Shown one piece after another: positions 38,189 to 46,281 of a stretch of DNA of 64,000 nucleotides; position 1 is the first letter of the stretch, and each line of letters begins with the position of its first letter. The notes beneath the pieces are model-generated. The model worked only from the letters and a program-made list of their open reading frames with translations. It was not told the origin of the DNA and ran no database searches. The stretch spans positions 1-64,000 of the forward strand of contig JAHCJZ010000008.1 of NCBI GenBank assembly GCA_026126025.1, written 5' to 3'. The position numbers and the translations under genes were made by a program. The stretch is from Bauldia sp. (GTDB lineage Bacteria > Pseudomonadota > Alphaproteobacteria > Rhizobiales > Kaistiaceae).

Positions 38189-39919
38189 ATGATATTAGGT
38201 CGCTACGGAAACACGACACTTGGAGTCGCCTTGCTTGCGGGAACCATGTTGTCGGCGGCGGGCGCCTCGGCGCAGGTCACCTATGATCGCCTGCTCAATC
38301 CCGAGCCCGAGAACTGGCTCACCCACAACCGGACCTATGACGGTCACCGCTACTCGCCGCTCGACGAGATCAACACCGGCAATGTCGGCGGCCTCCGTCT
38401 GGCATTCGCATTGCCGCTGATCCCGCAGATCCCGCCGGGTCCCTTTGGCGCCGGCCTCCAGAGCACCGCGCTGGTCGACGACGGCGTCATGTTCATCACC
38501 GACGGCGCGGGCGTCCTCTACCGCATCGACGTCAGCTCGGGCGAGGCGGCCTACATCAACTGGATCATGGACCCCGGGACCGACCCGGACACCGGCGGCA
38601 TCATCAACAATCGCGGCGCCGCGCTGCTGGGCGACCTGGTCTACAGCCTAACCCGCGACGGCTATCTGACGGCCACCAATGCCGCCACCGGCGAAGTCGC
38701 GTGGGACATCGCGACCCAGATCGATCCGGACGAGTATTTCACCATGGCCCCGCTGGCCCTCGAAGACCGCATCGTCTTCGGTCCGGCCGGTGATGCGCCG
38801 ATGCGCGGCTGGATGGAAGCCCGCAGCGCCGATGACGGCGAGCAGCTCTGGCACTTCTGGACCGTCGCCGGTCCGGGCGAGCCCGGCGGCGAGACCTGGC
38901 CTTCCGACAGCGACATCTACCTGTCGGGCGCCTCGGGCCTGTGGACCACCGGCGCCTACGACCCCGATACCAAGCGTCTCTATTGGGGCACGGCCAACCC
39001 GACGCCGTTCGGCGATCCCGCGCTGCGCCCGGGCGACAACCTCTACAGCGCGTCGCTCATCGTCATCAATTCCGATACCGGCGCGCTGGAATGGTACTTC
39101 CAGTACACGCCGCAGGATCAGTGGGACTATGACGAGATCGGCAGCCACCAGCTCTACGAGGTGGACGGCCAGGCCCGCGTCACGCATTTCGGCCGCAACG
39201 GCTTCACCTACGTCCTCGACGCGACGACCGGTGAGTTCATCAACGGCGTTCCCTACGTCAACGAGCTCAACTGGACCGCGGGCCTCGATCCGAAGACCGG
39301 CATGCCGGTCGAGTACGATCCGGCCCTGGCGTCTGGCGGCATTCAGGAATACGCCATCGCCCCGCTCTTCAGGGGTGAGATGGGCAATGCCAGCGACTTC
39401 GTGGAACGGGCCTGCCCGAACATCCAGGGCGGCAACAACCACTGGCCGACGAGCTTCAGCGAGCGCACCAATCTGCACTACGCGACGGCGATCGAAGGCT
39501 GCTGGGGCGGCGAGGGAGACATCGGCTTCGGAATCGGCGGGCCCGGTCGGACGACCGGCTCGATCGTGGCGGCCGATCTCGACGGCAATATCGCCGCCAA
39601 GGCCGACCTTCCTGTCGCTCCCTATGGCGGCCAGCTGACCACCGCCGGCGGCCTCCTCTTCGCGTCGATGACGAATGGCGAGTTCTTTGCCGTCGACGAC
39701 ACGACCCTCGAGACGCTGTGGCGCATCAACCTCGGAACGGCGATCGACGGGCCGCCGGTCACCTATTCGGTGGGCGGCAAGCAGTACGTCGCCCTGCCGG
39801 TCGGGCACAGCGGCCAGTCATCGGGCCTGATCAACTATCCGGTGCTCGGCGACGACCCGAACGCGGCTTCGCTGGCCAACATGCAGCGGAGCTGGATGCT
39901 CTACTTCTTCACCCTCTAG
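38189..39919 (+). CDS. PQQ-dependent dehydrogenase, paralogue D
   Basis: 576 residues, the longest and the only copy on the plus strand. Catalytic pair Asp313/Asp315 (QDQWDYDEIG). It diverges most in the region between the two cysteines: IAPLFRGEMGNASDFVERAC adds residues before CPNIQGGNNHWP, and a Gly-rich loop EGDIGFGIGGPGRTTG follows EGCWGG. The N-terminal part has LPLIPQIPPGPFGAG in place of SLIPRPVAGLGGG. Hence its substrate pocket probably differs. GGGAGGA precedes the ATG. It is directly downstream of the LuxR gene and may be co-transcribed with it. Confidence 0.9.
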   Translation: MILGRYGNTTLGVALLAGTMLSAAGASAQVTYDRLLNPEPENWLTHNRTYDGHRYSPLDEINTGNVGGLRLAFALPLIPQIPPGPFGAGLQSTALVDDGVMFITDGAGVLYRIDVSSGEAAYINWIMDPGTDPDTGGIINNRGAALLGDLVYSLTRDGYLTATNAATGEVAWDIATQIDPDEYFTMAPLALEDRIVFGPAGDAPMRGWMEARSADDGEQLWHFWTVAGPGEPGGETWPSDSDIYLSGASGLWTTGAYDPDTKRLYWGTANPTPFGDPALRPGDNLYSASLIVINSDTGALEWYFQYTPQDQWDYDEIGSHQLYEVDGQARVTHFGRNGFTYVLDATTGEFINGVPYVNELNWTAGLDPKTGMPVEYDPALASGGIQEYAIAPLFRGEMGNASDFVERACPNIQGGNNHWPTSFSERTNLHYATAIEGCWGGEGDIGFGIGGPGRTTGSIVAADLDGNIAAKADLPVAPYGGQLTTAGGLLFASMTNGEFFAVDDTTLETLWRINLGTAIDGPPVTYSVGGKQYVALPVGHSGQSSGLINYPVLGDDPNAASLANMQRSWMLYFFTL

Positions 39920-39938
39920 GGGCGAAGGAACGGCAATT

Positions 39939-39965
39939 CCGGCGCGGCCATCGCGGCCGCGCCGG
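39939..39965 (+). terminator. Hairpin after dehydrogenase D
   Basis: CCGGCGCGGCC pairs with GGCCGCGCCGG across five bases. There is no T-tract, but a second, bidirectional hairpin follows at 39985. Confidence 0.55.
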
Positions 39966-39984
39966 CAGCCAGGATCGTTCAATG

Positions 39985-40014
39985 AAAAAGGGCGCGGCCG
40001 GGATGGCCGCGCCC
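39985..40014 (-). terminator. Terminator of dehydrogenase E (possibly bidirectional with D)
   Basis: GGGCGCGGCC pairs with GGCCGCGCCC around GGGAT (39990-40014). The minus-strand tail is TTTTT; on the plus strand TTCCTGTTT follows, so it can serve the convergent genes D and E. Confidence 0.85.
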
Positions 40015-40034
40015 TTCCTGTTTCCGGTCGGTGC

Positions 40035-41714
40035 CTAGAGGGTGAAGAAGTACACCGTCCAGGTCCGCTGGAGGTTGGCGAGCGAAGCCGCGTTCGGATC
40101 GGCGCCGCGCTGCGGATAGTTCGAGAACAGCGCGTTGATGCCGGACGTGCCGACGGCGACCGCCACATACTCCTTGCCGTCGACCGCGTAGACGATCGGC
40201 GGGGCTTCGATGATCGCGCCGAGATTGACGCTCCACAGCACCTCTAGCGTCTCGTCGTCCACGGCGAAGAAGTCGCCGTCGATCATCGAGGTGAACACCA
40301 CGCCGCCGGCGGTCGACACCGTGCCGCCATAGGTGACGGTCGGCACCTGCAGGAGCCCTGCGACGTTGCCGTCGCCGTCGATGGCAACGATGGAGCCGGT
40401 CTGCAGGTCGGCGCCCACGCCCTGGCAGCCCTCGATGCCCGAGCCGTAGGTGAGGCCGGTGCGCTCGCTGTAGCTGGTGGGCTGGAAGTTCACGCCGCCC
40501 TGGATGTTCGGGCAGAAGGCGTCGACCGCCGTCTCGCCGGCGAACGCGCCGAGGGCGTATTGCTGGATGCCGCCCGCGGCAAGGTCCGGATTGTACTCGA
40601 CCGGCATGCCGGTCTTCGGATCGAGGCCGGCGGTCCAGGTCACCTCGGGCACGTACTGCACGCCGTTGACGAAGGTGCCGTCGTTGGCGTCGAGCACGTA
40701 GGTGAAGCCGTTGCGGCCGAAGTGGTTGACGCGGGCCTGGCCGTCCACCTCGTAGAGCTGGTGGCTGCCGATCTCGTCATAGTCCCACTGCTCGTTCGGG
40801 GTGTACTGGAAGTACCATTCCAGCGCGCCGCTCTCGGCGTTGAGGACCACAAGGGCCGACGAGTAGAGGTTGTCGCCGGGACGAAGGTCCGGATCGCCGA
40901 ACGGGCAGGGGTTGGCCGTGCCCCAGTAGAGCAGGTTGGAATCCGGATCGTAGGAGCCGGTGGTCCAAAGGCCCGAGCAGCCCGCGAGGTAGATGTCGCT
41001 GTCGGAAGGCCAGGTCTCGCCGCCAGGCTCGCCCGGACCGGCGACGGTCCAGAACCGCCACAGCATCTCGCCGTCGTCGGCGCTGCGGGCTTCCATCCAG
41101 CCGCGCATCGGCGCATCGCCCGCCGGACCGAACACGATGCGGTCCTCCAGCGCGAGCGGGGCCATGGTGAAATACTCGTCCGGATCGATCTGGGTCGCGA
41201 CGTCCCACTCGACTTCGCCGGATGAGGCGTTGGTGGCAGTGAGGTAGCCGTCGCGGGTCACCGTGTAGGCGATGTCGCCGAGAAGCGCGGCGCCGCGATT
41301 GTTGACGATGCCGGCGATCTCCGGGTCGGTCTCCGGATCCATGATCCAGTTGATGTAGCCCTGTCGCCCGTTGGAGACGTCGATGCGGTAGAGCGCACCG
41401 GTGCCGTCGGTGATGTACATGATGCCGTTGTCGACCAGCGGCGTGACGTGGAGACCGCCGCCGAGGCCGGCGACCGGCCGCGGAATCAGCGACACCGCGA
41501 AGGCAAGGTCGAGGTCGCCGACATTGCCCTTGTTGATCTCGTCGAGCGGCGAGTAGCGGTGACCGTCATAGGTCCGGTTGTGGGTGAGCCAGTTCTCCGG
41601 CTCGGGGTTCAACAGGCGGTCATAGGTGACCTGCGCCGAGGCGCCGGTCGAAAGCGCGGTGCCGGCGAGGAGCACGATAGCTCCCACGCCCGCGAGTTTC
41701 ACGGGTGAAGACAT
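40035..41714 (-). CDS. PQQ-dependent dehydrogenase, paralogue E
   Basis: 559 residues with Asp311/Asp313. Unusual feature: Cys246 (AGCSGLW) and Cys270 (ANPCPFGDP) replace the Ala/Gly and Thr of all other copies. These flank the cofactor-stacking Trp250 and the metal-ligand Asn268, so they could form an extra disulfide beside the active site. Otherwise it resembles C and F (VKLAGVGAIVLLAG, NRTYDGHRYSPLDEIN, IQQYALGAFAGETAVDAFCPN). ATG 41714 has GGGAG upstream in a leader almost identical to those of B and F. Confidence 0.9.
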   Translation of the reverse strand: MSSPVKLAGVGAIVLLAGTALSTGASAQVTYDRLLNPEPENWLTHNRTYDGHRYSPLDEINKGNVGDLDLAFAVSLIPRPVAGLGGGLHVTPLVDNGIMYITDGTGALYRIDVSNGRQGYINWIMDPETDPEIAGIVNNRGAALLGDIAYTVTRDGYLTATNASSGEVEWDVATQIDPDEYFTMAPLALEDRIVFGPAGDAPMRGWMEARSADDGEMLWRFWTVAGPGEPGGETWPSDSDIYLAGCSGLWTTGSYDPDSNLLYWGTANPCPFGDPDLRPGDNLYSSALVVLNAESGALEWYFQYTPNEQWDYDEIGSHQLYEVDGQARVNHFGRNGFTYVLDANDGTFVNGVQYVPEVTWTAGLDPKTGMPVEYNPDLAAGGIQQYALGAFAGETAVDAFCPNIQGGVNFQPTSYSERTGLTYGSGIEGCQGVGADLQTGSIVAIDGDGNVAGLLQVPTVTYGGTVSTAGGVVFTSMIDGDFFAVDDETLEVLWSVNLGAIIEAPPIVYAVDGKEYVAVAVGTSGINALFSNYPQRGADPNAASLANLQRTWTVYFFTL

Positions 41715-41811
41715 GATTGGTTTCTCTCCCAGGTCGGTCCGGCGGTCTGAGCCCCGTTTGCCGACGCGTTCGTGTTGAAGGTGGGCCTATTCCGGCTCCG
41801 ATCCCACGGTC

Positions 41812-41861
41812 GTTATAGAGCGGCGATCACGGAAATGCGAGGGAGGTCTACCGGGACGGGT
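41812..41861 (-). promoter_or_regulatory. Promoter and operator of dehydrogenase E
   Basis: TATAAC (41812-41817), CGATCACGGAAATGCGAG (41824-41841; two changes from the A/B block), and ACCG-GGAC-GGGT within the inverted repeat CTACC..GGTAG (41850-41861). Confidence 0.65.
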
Positions 41862-41888
41862 AGGCGGTTGTCCCGGCGGCGGCGCGCG

Positions 41889-41922
41889 GAAAAGAAAACG
41901 GCGCGGCCCGAAGGCCGCGCCG
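41889..41922 (-). terminator. Terminator of dehydrogenase F
   Basis: CGGCGCGGCC pairs with GGCCGCGCCG around CGAA (41899-41922); minus-strand tail TTTTCTTTTC. Confidence 0.9.
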
Positions 41923-41945
41923 CGCATCACGTGCCGTCCGGACGA

Positions 41946-43628
41946 TCAGTCGAGACGGAAGAAGAACAGCGTCCAGGTCGGCTGGAGGTTCGCCAGCGAC
42001 GCGGCGTTGGGATCGCTGCCGCGGCCGACATAGTTGCTGAGGGCCGTGGTGATCAGGCTGGTCGCGGCCGGAACGGCCACGTACTGCGTGCCGCCGGTCG
42101 AGAACGTGATCGGCGGCGCCTCGATCGGAGCGCCGAGGTTGGTCTGCCACAGGATCTCCAGCGTCTCGTCGTCCATGGCGAAGAAGTCGCCATCGACGGT
42201 CGACGAGAAGACGACGCCGCCCGCGGTCGACAAGGTGCCGCCATAGGTCGCGTTCGAGGTCTGGTGGAGCTGCGCGACGTCGCCATTGCCGTCGGTCGCG
42301 ATGATCGCACCCGTCTGGAGCTCCGAGCCGACGCCGGCGCAACCCTCGATGCCCGAGCCGTAGTGGAGCCCGGTACGATGGCTGTAGGTGGTGGGCTGGA
42401 AGTTCACGCCGCCCTGGATGTTCGGGCAGAAGGCGTCGACCCTGGTCTCACCGGCAAAGGCGCCGAGGGCGTAACGCTGGATGCCGTTGTCCCTGAGCGC
42501 CGGATCGTACTCGACCGGCATGCCGGTCTTCGGATCGAGGCCGGCGGTCCAGGTGACCTCCGGAACATACTGCACGCCGTTGATGAAGGTGCCGTCGGTG
42601 GCGTCGAGGACGTAGGTGAAGCCGTTGCGGCCGTAGTGCAGCACGCGCTTCTGGCCGTCGACATCCACCAGCTGGTGGCTGCCGATCTCGTCATAGTCCC
42701 ACTGCTCGTTCGGGGTGTACTGGAAGTACCACTCCAGCGCGCCGCTCTCGGCATTGATGACGACGAGGGCCGACGAGTAGAGGTTGTCGCCGGGACGAAG
42801 GTCCGGATCGCCGAACGGGGTCGGGTTGGCGGTGCCCCAGTAGATCAGGTTGGTCTCGGGGTCGTAGGAGCCGGTGGTCCACAGGCCCGAAGCGCCCGAC
42901 AGGTAGATGTCGCTGTCGGCCGGCCAGGTCTCGCCGCCCGGCTCGCCCGGACCGGCGACGGTCCAGAAGCGCCACAGCTGCGAGCCGTCTTCCGCCGAGC
43001 GGGCATCCATCCAGCCGCGCATCGGGGCGTCGCCCGCGGGACCCATGATGATGCGGTCCTCGAGGGCCAGCGGGGCCATGGTGAAGTACTCGTCCGGGTC
43101 GTCCTGGGTCGCGACGTCCCACACCACTTCGCCGGTCGCGGTATCGGTGGCGATGAGGTAGCCGTCGCGGCTCAGGCTGTAGGCGAGATCGCCGAGGAGG
43201 GCGACGCCGCGGTTGTTGACCAGGCCGCCGACTTCCGGATCGGTCTCCGGATCCATGATCCAGTTGATGTAGGCCTGATCGCCCTGGCTGGCGTCGATGC
43301 GGTAGACCGCGCCGGCGCCGTCGGTGAAGTAGAGGATGCCGTTGTCGACCAGCGGCGTGCCCTGGAGGCCGCCGCCGATGAAGTCGACGATGCGCGGGAT
43401 CAGAGCGATCGAGAACGCGTAGTCGAGCTCGCTGACATTGTCCTTGTTGATCTGGTCGAGCAGCGAGTAGCGGTTGCCGTCATAGGTCAGGTTGTGGGTG
43501 AGCCAGTTTTCCGGCTCAGGATTGAGCAGGCGCTCGTAGGTGACCTGCGCCGAAGCGCCAGTCGAAAGAGCGGTGCCGGCGAGGAGCACGAGTGCCCCGA
43601 CGCCCGCGAACTTCACGGATGTACGCAT
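41946..43628 (-). CDS. PQQ-dependent dehydrogenase, paralogue F
   Basis: 560 residues with Asp311/Asp313 (EQWDYDEIGSHQLV). Distinct N-terminal half: YSLLDQINKDNVSELDYAF and ALIPRIVDFIGGGLQG replace the usual YSPLDEIN and LIPRPVAGLGGG. It carries DNGIQRYALGAFAGETRVDAF before CPNIQGG (parts given), and ends RLD after LFFF, two residues past the normal FFFTL end. Signal peptide ends TGASA-Q. The leader contains the same CCGACCTGGGAGAGAAA as B and E. Confidence 0.9.
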   Translation of the reverse strand: MRTSVKFAGVGALVLLAGTALSTGASAQVTYERLLNPEPENWLTHNLTYDGNRYSLLDQINKDNVSELDYAFSIALIPRIVDFIGGGLQGTPLVDNGILYFTDGAGAVYRIDASQGDQAYINWIMDPETDPEVGGLVNNRGVALLGDLAYSLSRDGYLIATDTATGEVVWDVATQDDPDEYFTMAPLALEDRIIMGPAGDAPMRGWMDARSAEDGSQLWRFWTVAGPGEPGGETWPADSDIYLSGASGLWTTGSYDPETNLIYWGTANPTPFGDPDLRPGDNLYSSALVVINAESGALEWYFQYTPNEQWDYDEIGSHQLVDVDGQKRVLHYGRNGFTYVLDATDGTFINGVQYVPEVTWTAGLDPKTGMPVEYDPALRDNGIQRYALGAFAGETRVDAFCPNIQGGVNFQPTTYSHRTGLHYGSGIEGCAGVGSELQTGAIIATDGNGDVAQLHQTSNATYGGTLSTAGGVVFSSTVDGDFFAMDDETLEILWQTNLGAPIEAPPITFSTGGTQYVAVPAATSLITTALSNYVGRGSDPNAASLANLQPTWTLFFFRLD

Positions 43629-43726
43629 GTTGGATTTTCTCTCCCAGGTCGGTCCGGAGGTCTGAGGCTCCGGCTCCGATGCGATGGCTCAGTCTTGGGG
43701 GTCGGACTGATGTTTCCCCGGCAGGC

Positions 43727-43768
43727 CTTATAGAGACCGGCCAATTTCAACGAGCCACCCGAACGGGT
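43727..43768 (-). promoter_or_regulatory. Promoter and operator of dehydrogenase F
   Basis: TATAAG (43727-43732) and a perfect 16-base palindrome CCACCCGAACGGGTGG (43755-43770) with core ACCC-GAAC-GGGT. The CGATCACGAAAACGCGAG block is degraded to AATTTCAACGAG, which brings the repeat six to nine bases closer to the -10 box than in A, B and E. Confidence 0.65.
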
Positions 43769-43832
43769 GGGCTTTGCGAGCACCGGCAAGGCGATGTGTC
43801 GCGGCCCCTGGCGTGCGGGGCTCCCTCTCGTC

Positions 43833-43852
43833 CGAACCCGCGCTGCTTATAG
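43833..43852 (-). promoter_or_regulatory. Second promoter-like sequence upstream of F
   Basis: CCGAACCCGC followed by GCTTATAGA reproduces the -10 region of dehydrogenase A (33073-33094) almost exactly, but 115 bases farther from gene F than the proximal promoter. Confidence 0.45.
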
Positions 43853-43900
43853 AAGGCGCCGGCGGTCGGCATGAGTCCCCAACAGGGTGACGCCGCGCTC

Positions 43901-43937
43901 AAAAAGCGAGCGGCCCGCTCGGGAGGAGCGGGCCGCT
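43901..43937 (-). terminator. Terminator of the cytochrome gene
   Basis: AGCGGCCCGCTC pairs with GAGCGGGCCGCT across five bases (43909-43937); minus-strand tail CGCTTTTT. Confidence 0.9.
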
Positions 43938-43971
43938 GAAGCTTCACCGGTAAGCCGGCTATGCGATCGGG

Positions 43972-44583
43972 CTACTCGGCCGGATAGGACTCGCAGCGCG
44001 TTGCGCCTTCGCCATAGTAGAACTCGCACTGCGCCCGGGTGATCTCGCCCTGGCCCTTCACGTAGTAGGCGAGGTAGTAGGCGAGGTCGTCGATCTGTTC
44101 GGTGGTGAACCGGTTGGTCGCGCGGATCGGGAGCAGATTGCCGAAGTCCGCGGCGGTCATGCCGTAGCACTCGGTGCTATCGCGGCGATAGGCTTCGCGC
44201 CAGAAATACGGCATCTCGGTCCCCGGGCGGCCGCAGGCGACCGTCAGGTGGAGGGCGTCGTAGTCGAGCGGGGTGGCGCGGAGCGACGGACCCTGCGGGT
44301 TCGGGCCCTCGCGCACGCCGTCGGCGGCCCAGCCGTGGCAGCCGCGGCAGCCGCCGGACTTATAGACTTCGAGGCCGGCGACGACACGCGCCTCGTCGAT
44401 TTCCATCGCCTCTCCTTCGGCGGCTTCGCCTTCGGCCGGGGCGGCCTCTTCGGTCTCTGCCGGCTCCTCGTTGGACTGAGCGAACTGGATCGCGTTCGAC
44501 GTCGCCGAGTAGCCGAACGCCACAATGAGCGCGAGCGCGATCAGGGAGAGACCGCGCTTCAAGGAGGATCCTGCAGACTTCAT
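43972..44583 (-). CDS. Periplasmic c-type cytochrome
   Basis: 203 residues: an N-terminal membrane helix or signal (residues 10-30), a very acidic Ala/Glu/Pro linker (about 38-65) and one cytochrome c domain with haem motif Cys79-Cys82-His83 (CRGCH) and probable axial Met124 (GTEMPYF). Four more cysteines (ACGRP, ECYGM, QCEFY, RCESY) could form two disulfides. It is the only cytochrome in the array and presumably the electron acceptor of the PQQ dehydrogenases, as XoxG or ExaB is elsewhere (inference). The acidic linker would suit docking to a basic patch. Its terminator lies at 43901. Confidence 0.9.
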   Translation of the reverse strand: MKSAGSSLKRGLSLIALALIVAFGYSATSNAIQFAQSNEEPAETEEAAPAEGEAAEGEAMEIDEARVVAGLEVYKSGGCRGCHGWAADGVREGPNPQGPSLRATPLDYDALHLTVACGRPGTEMPYFWREAYRRDSTECYGMTAADFGNLLPIRATNRFTTEQIDDLAYYLAYYVKGQGEITRAQCEFYYGEGATRCESYPAE

Positions 44584-44671
44584 TTTGGTTATCCGTTGTT
44601 GGGGCCCGCCAGTGGTTTAACGCCCCGATACCGGGACCTCAAGCCGCTGGCCGGCGGGGGACGTTTCCTGG

Positions 44672-46195
44672 TTAGTCGGCAACGTTGCCGTTCGGCATGA
44701 TCGTATTGTTCATCGTGGCACCCGTGAGGTCGAGCCCGCTGGAGCGGGCCCGCAGCAATCGCGCCTCGGTGAGGTCGGCTTCGGCGAAGACCGCGGTCGA
44801 GAGATCCGCCTCGAGGAAGTCGGCCCGGACCGCGGTGGCGCCGGTCAGGTTCGCACCGAGCAGTCTCGCACGATAGAACGCAACTTCGGTGACATTGGCT
44901 CCCGCCAGCGTCGCGCGCTGGAAATCGGTCTCGACGAAGAAGCTGCCCGTCAGGTCGGCGCCGGTCAGATTGGCGCCGGCGGCGTTGAGGTTGAGACCGT
45001 ACGAGGTCTGCCACTCGACTCCGACCATGACCGCATTGGTGAAGCGCGCGCGCTCCGTCGCGGTGCGGTTGAGGGTCGCTCCGGTGAAGTCGGCCAGCGC
45101 CGCGTCGGTCTGATAGAGCATCGCGCCGTTGAGGTCGGCATCGACCAGGCTGGCGCGCTTGAGGTCGGCGAGGTTGAGGTTGGCGTTGGTCAAATTGGCG
45201 CCGCTGAGGTTGGCGCCGCCGAGCAGCGCGCGATGCAGCGACGCCCCGGAGAGGTCGGCTCCGGAGAGATCGGCGCCGGCAAGGCTGCGGCGGACGAGAC
45301 GGGCGCCGGAGAGGTCGCAGCCGGGGCAGTCATTGGTGAAGCCCTGGAGGAAGGCCTCGACCGGATCATCGGGAGCGACCGCGGGCTCGTCATCCTCCGG
45401 CTCGACCGTTTCGCCGGGGTCGCCGCCATAGATCGGGTCGCCCGCCTCGTCGACCTGGTAGATCTCGATCCGGGCTGTGCTCTCGTAATAGCCGACGCGA
45501 ACCTGGCCGTTGACGGGATCGATCAGGCTCTGGCCGGGACGGCGGAAGAGCCGCGTGCGGGTCGTCATCAGGAAGCCGTCCTGGACCCGGCTGCAATCTT
45601 CCTTGATGAACGAGTTGCCGACCTCGGATTCGCCTTCGGCGCGCGGGAGGTCGGTGCAGTCCCAGCCCTGCGATCCGTAAACGGTGCGCACGAAGTCGCC
45701 CATCGAATAGGCCATGCGCCGGGTGCGGTCGGAGACGCGGTCGTCGGTCACGCCGCGTACGCCGCGCACGATGCCGGCATCGTCGATCAGCATCGACGCG
45801 ATGATCGGGAAGTTGCCGATCCGCGTGCCCTGGAAGAGCTCGGCGCGCAGCGGATCGCGCTGCGCCAGCGCCACGTAATGCAGCTCGTCATTGTAGCGGA
45901 ACTGGACCTCGTGGAGGCCGGTCGGCTCCGCGGGGCAGAGGCCGAAATCGGCCAGCGAGTTGATCAGCAGCGAGGCCGGCCCGCCATTGGTGCCGCAGGC
46001 GAATTCCTGGAAATCCGGCGGCTGCTCGCTCAAGGGCGCGCCGATGACGACGTCGCGGATGGTGGAACGGCCGGAGGCGCTGTCCTGGGCGAGGGCGCCG
46101 GACGCTGCGGCGATCGCGAGGACGGACGTTGCGACGGCGGTCGCACGGCGCAGGGCGCGGCCGAGAACGCCGGAATTCGGTACTCCACGTGGCAT
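44672..46195 (-). CDS. Secreted pentapeptide-repeat protein
   Basis: 507 residues: signal peptide (about 1-36, ALA-Q), an N-terminal region of about 240 residues with several cysteines and no recognised domain, an acidic linker (EPEDDEPAVAPDD) and a C-terminal stretch of about 40 pentapeptide repeats of A(D/N)LSG type from residue about 290, e.g. ADLSGADLSGASLHRALLGG. Such repeats form a right-handed square helix. The N-terminal part is predicted periplasmic, unusual since many pentapeptide proteins are cytoplasmic. It lies between the cytochrome and dehydrogenase G, same strand; a link to the dehydrogenases is inferred from position alone. GGGAG precedes ATG 46195. Confidence 0.88.
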   Translation of the reverse strand: MPRGVPNSGVLGRALRRATAVATSVLAIAAASGALAQDSASGRSTIRDVVIGAPLSEQPPDFQEFACGTNGGPASLLINSLADFGLCPAEPTGLHEVQFRYNDELHYVALAQRDPLRAELFQGTRIGNFPIIASMLIDDAGIVRGVRGVTDDRVSDRTRRMAYSMGDFVRTVYGSQGWDCTDLPRAEGESEVGNSFIKEDCSRVQDGFLMTTRTRLFRRPGQSLIDPVNGQVRVGYYESTARIEIYQVDEAGDPIYGGDPGETVEPEDDEPAVAPDDPVEAFLQGFTNDCPGCDLSGARLVRRSLAGADLSGADLSGASLHRALLGGANLSGANLTNANLNLADLKRASLVDADLNGAMLYQTDAALADFTGATLNRTATERARFTNAVMVGVEWQTSYGLNLNAAGANLTGADLTGSFFVETDFQRATLAGANVTEVAFYRARLLGANLTGATAVRADFLEADLSTAVFAEADLTEARLLRARSSGLDLTGATMNNTIMPNGNVAD

Positions 46196-46235
46196 TGAAC
46201 CACTCCCAAGGACTTAGTGGCTCGACAAACGAGAA

Positions 46236-46262
46236 CGGCGCGGCCCTTTCGAGGCCGCGCCG
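46236..46262 (-). terminator. Terminator of dehydrogenase G
   Basis: CGGCGCGGCC pairs with GGCCGCGCCG (46236-46262) around CTTTCGA. The minus-strand tail TTCTCGTTTG is weak but the hairpin matches those of A-F. Confidence 0.75.
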
Positions 46263-46281
46263 TCCTTATCAGGTTCGGGCC

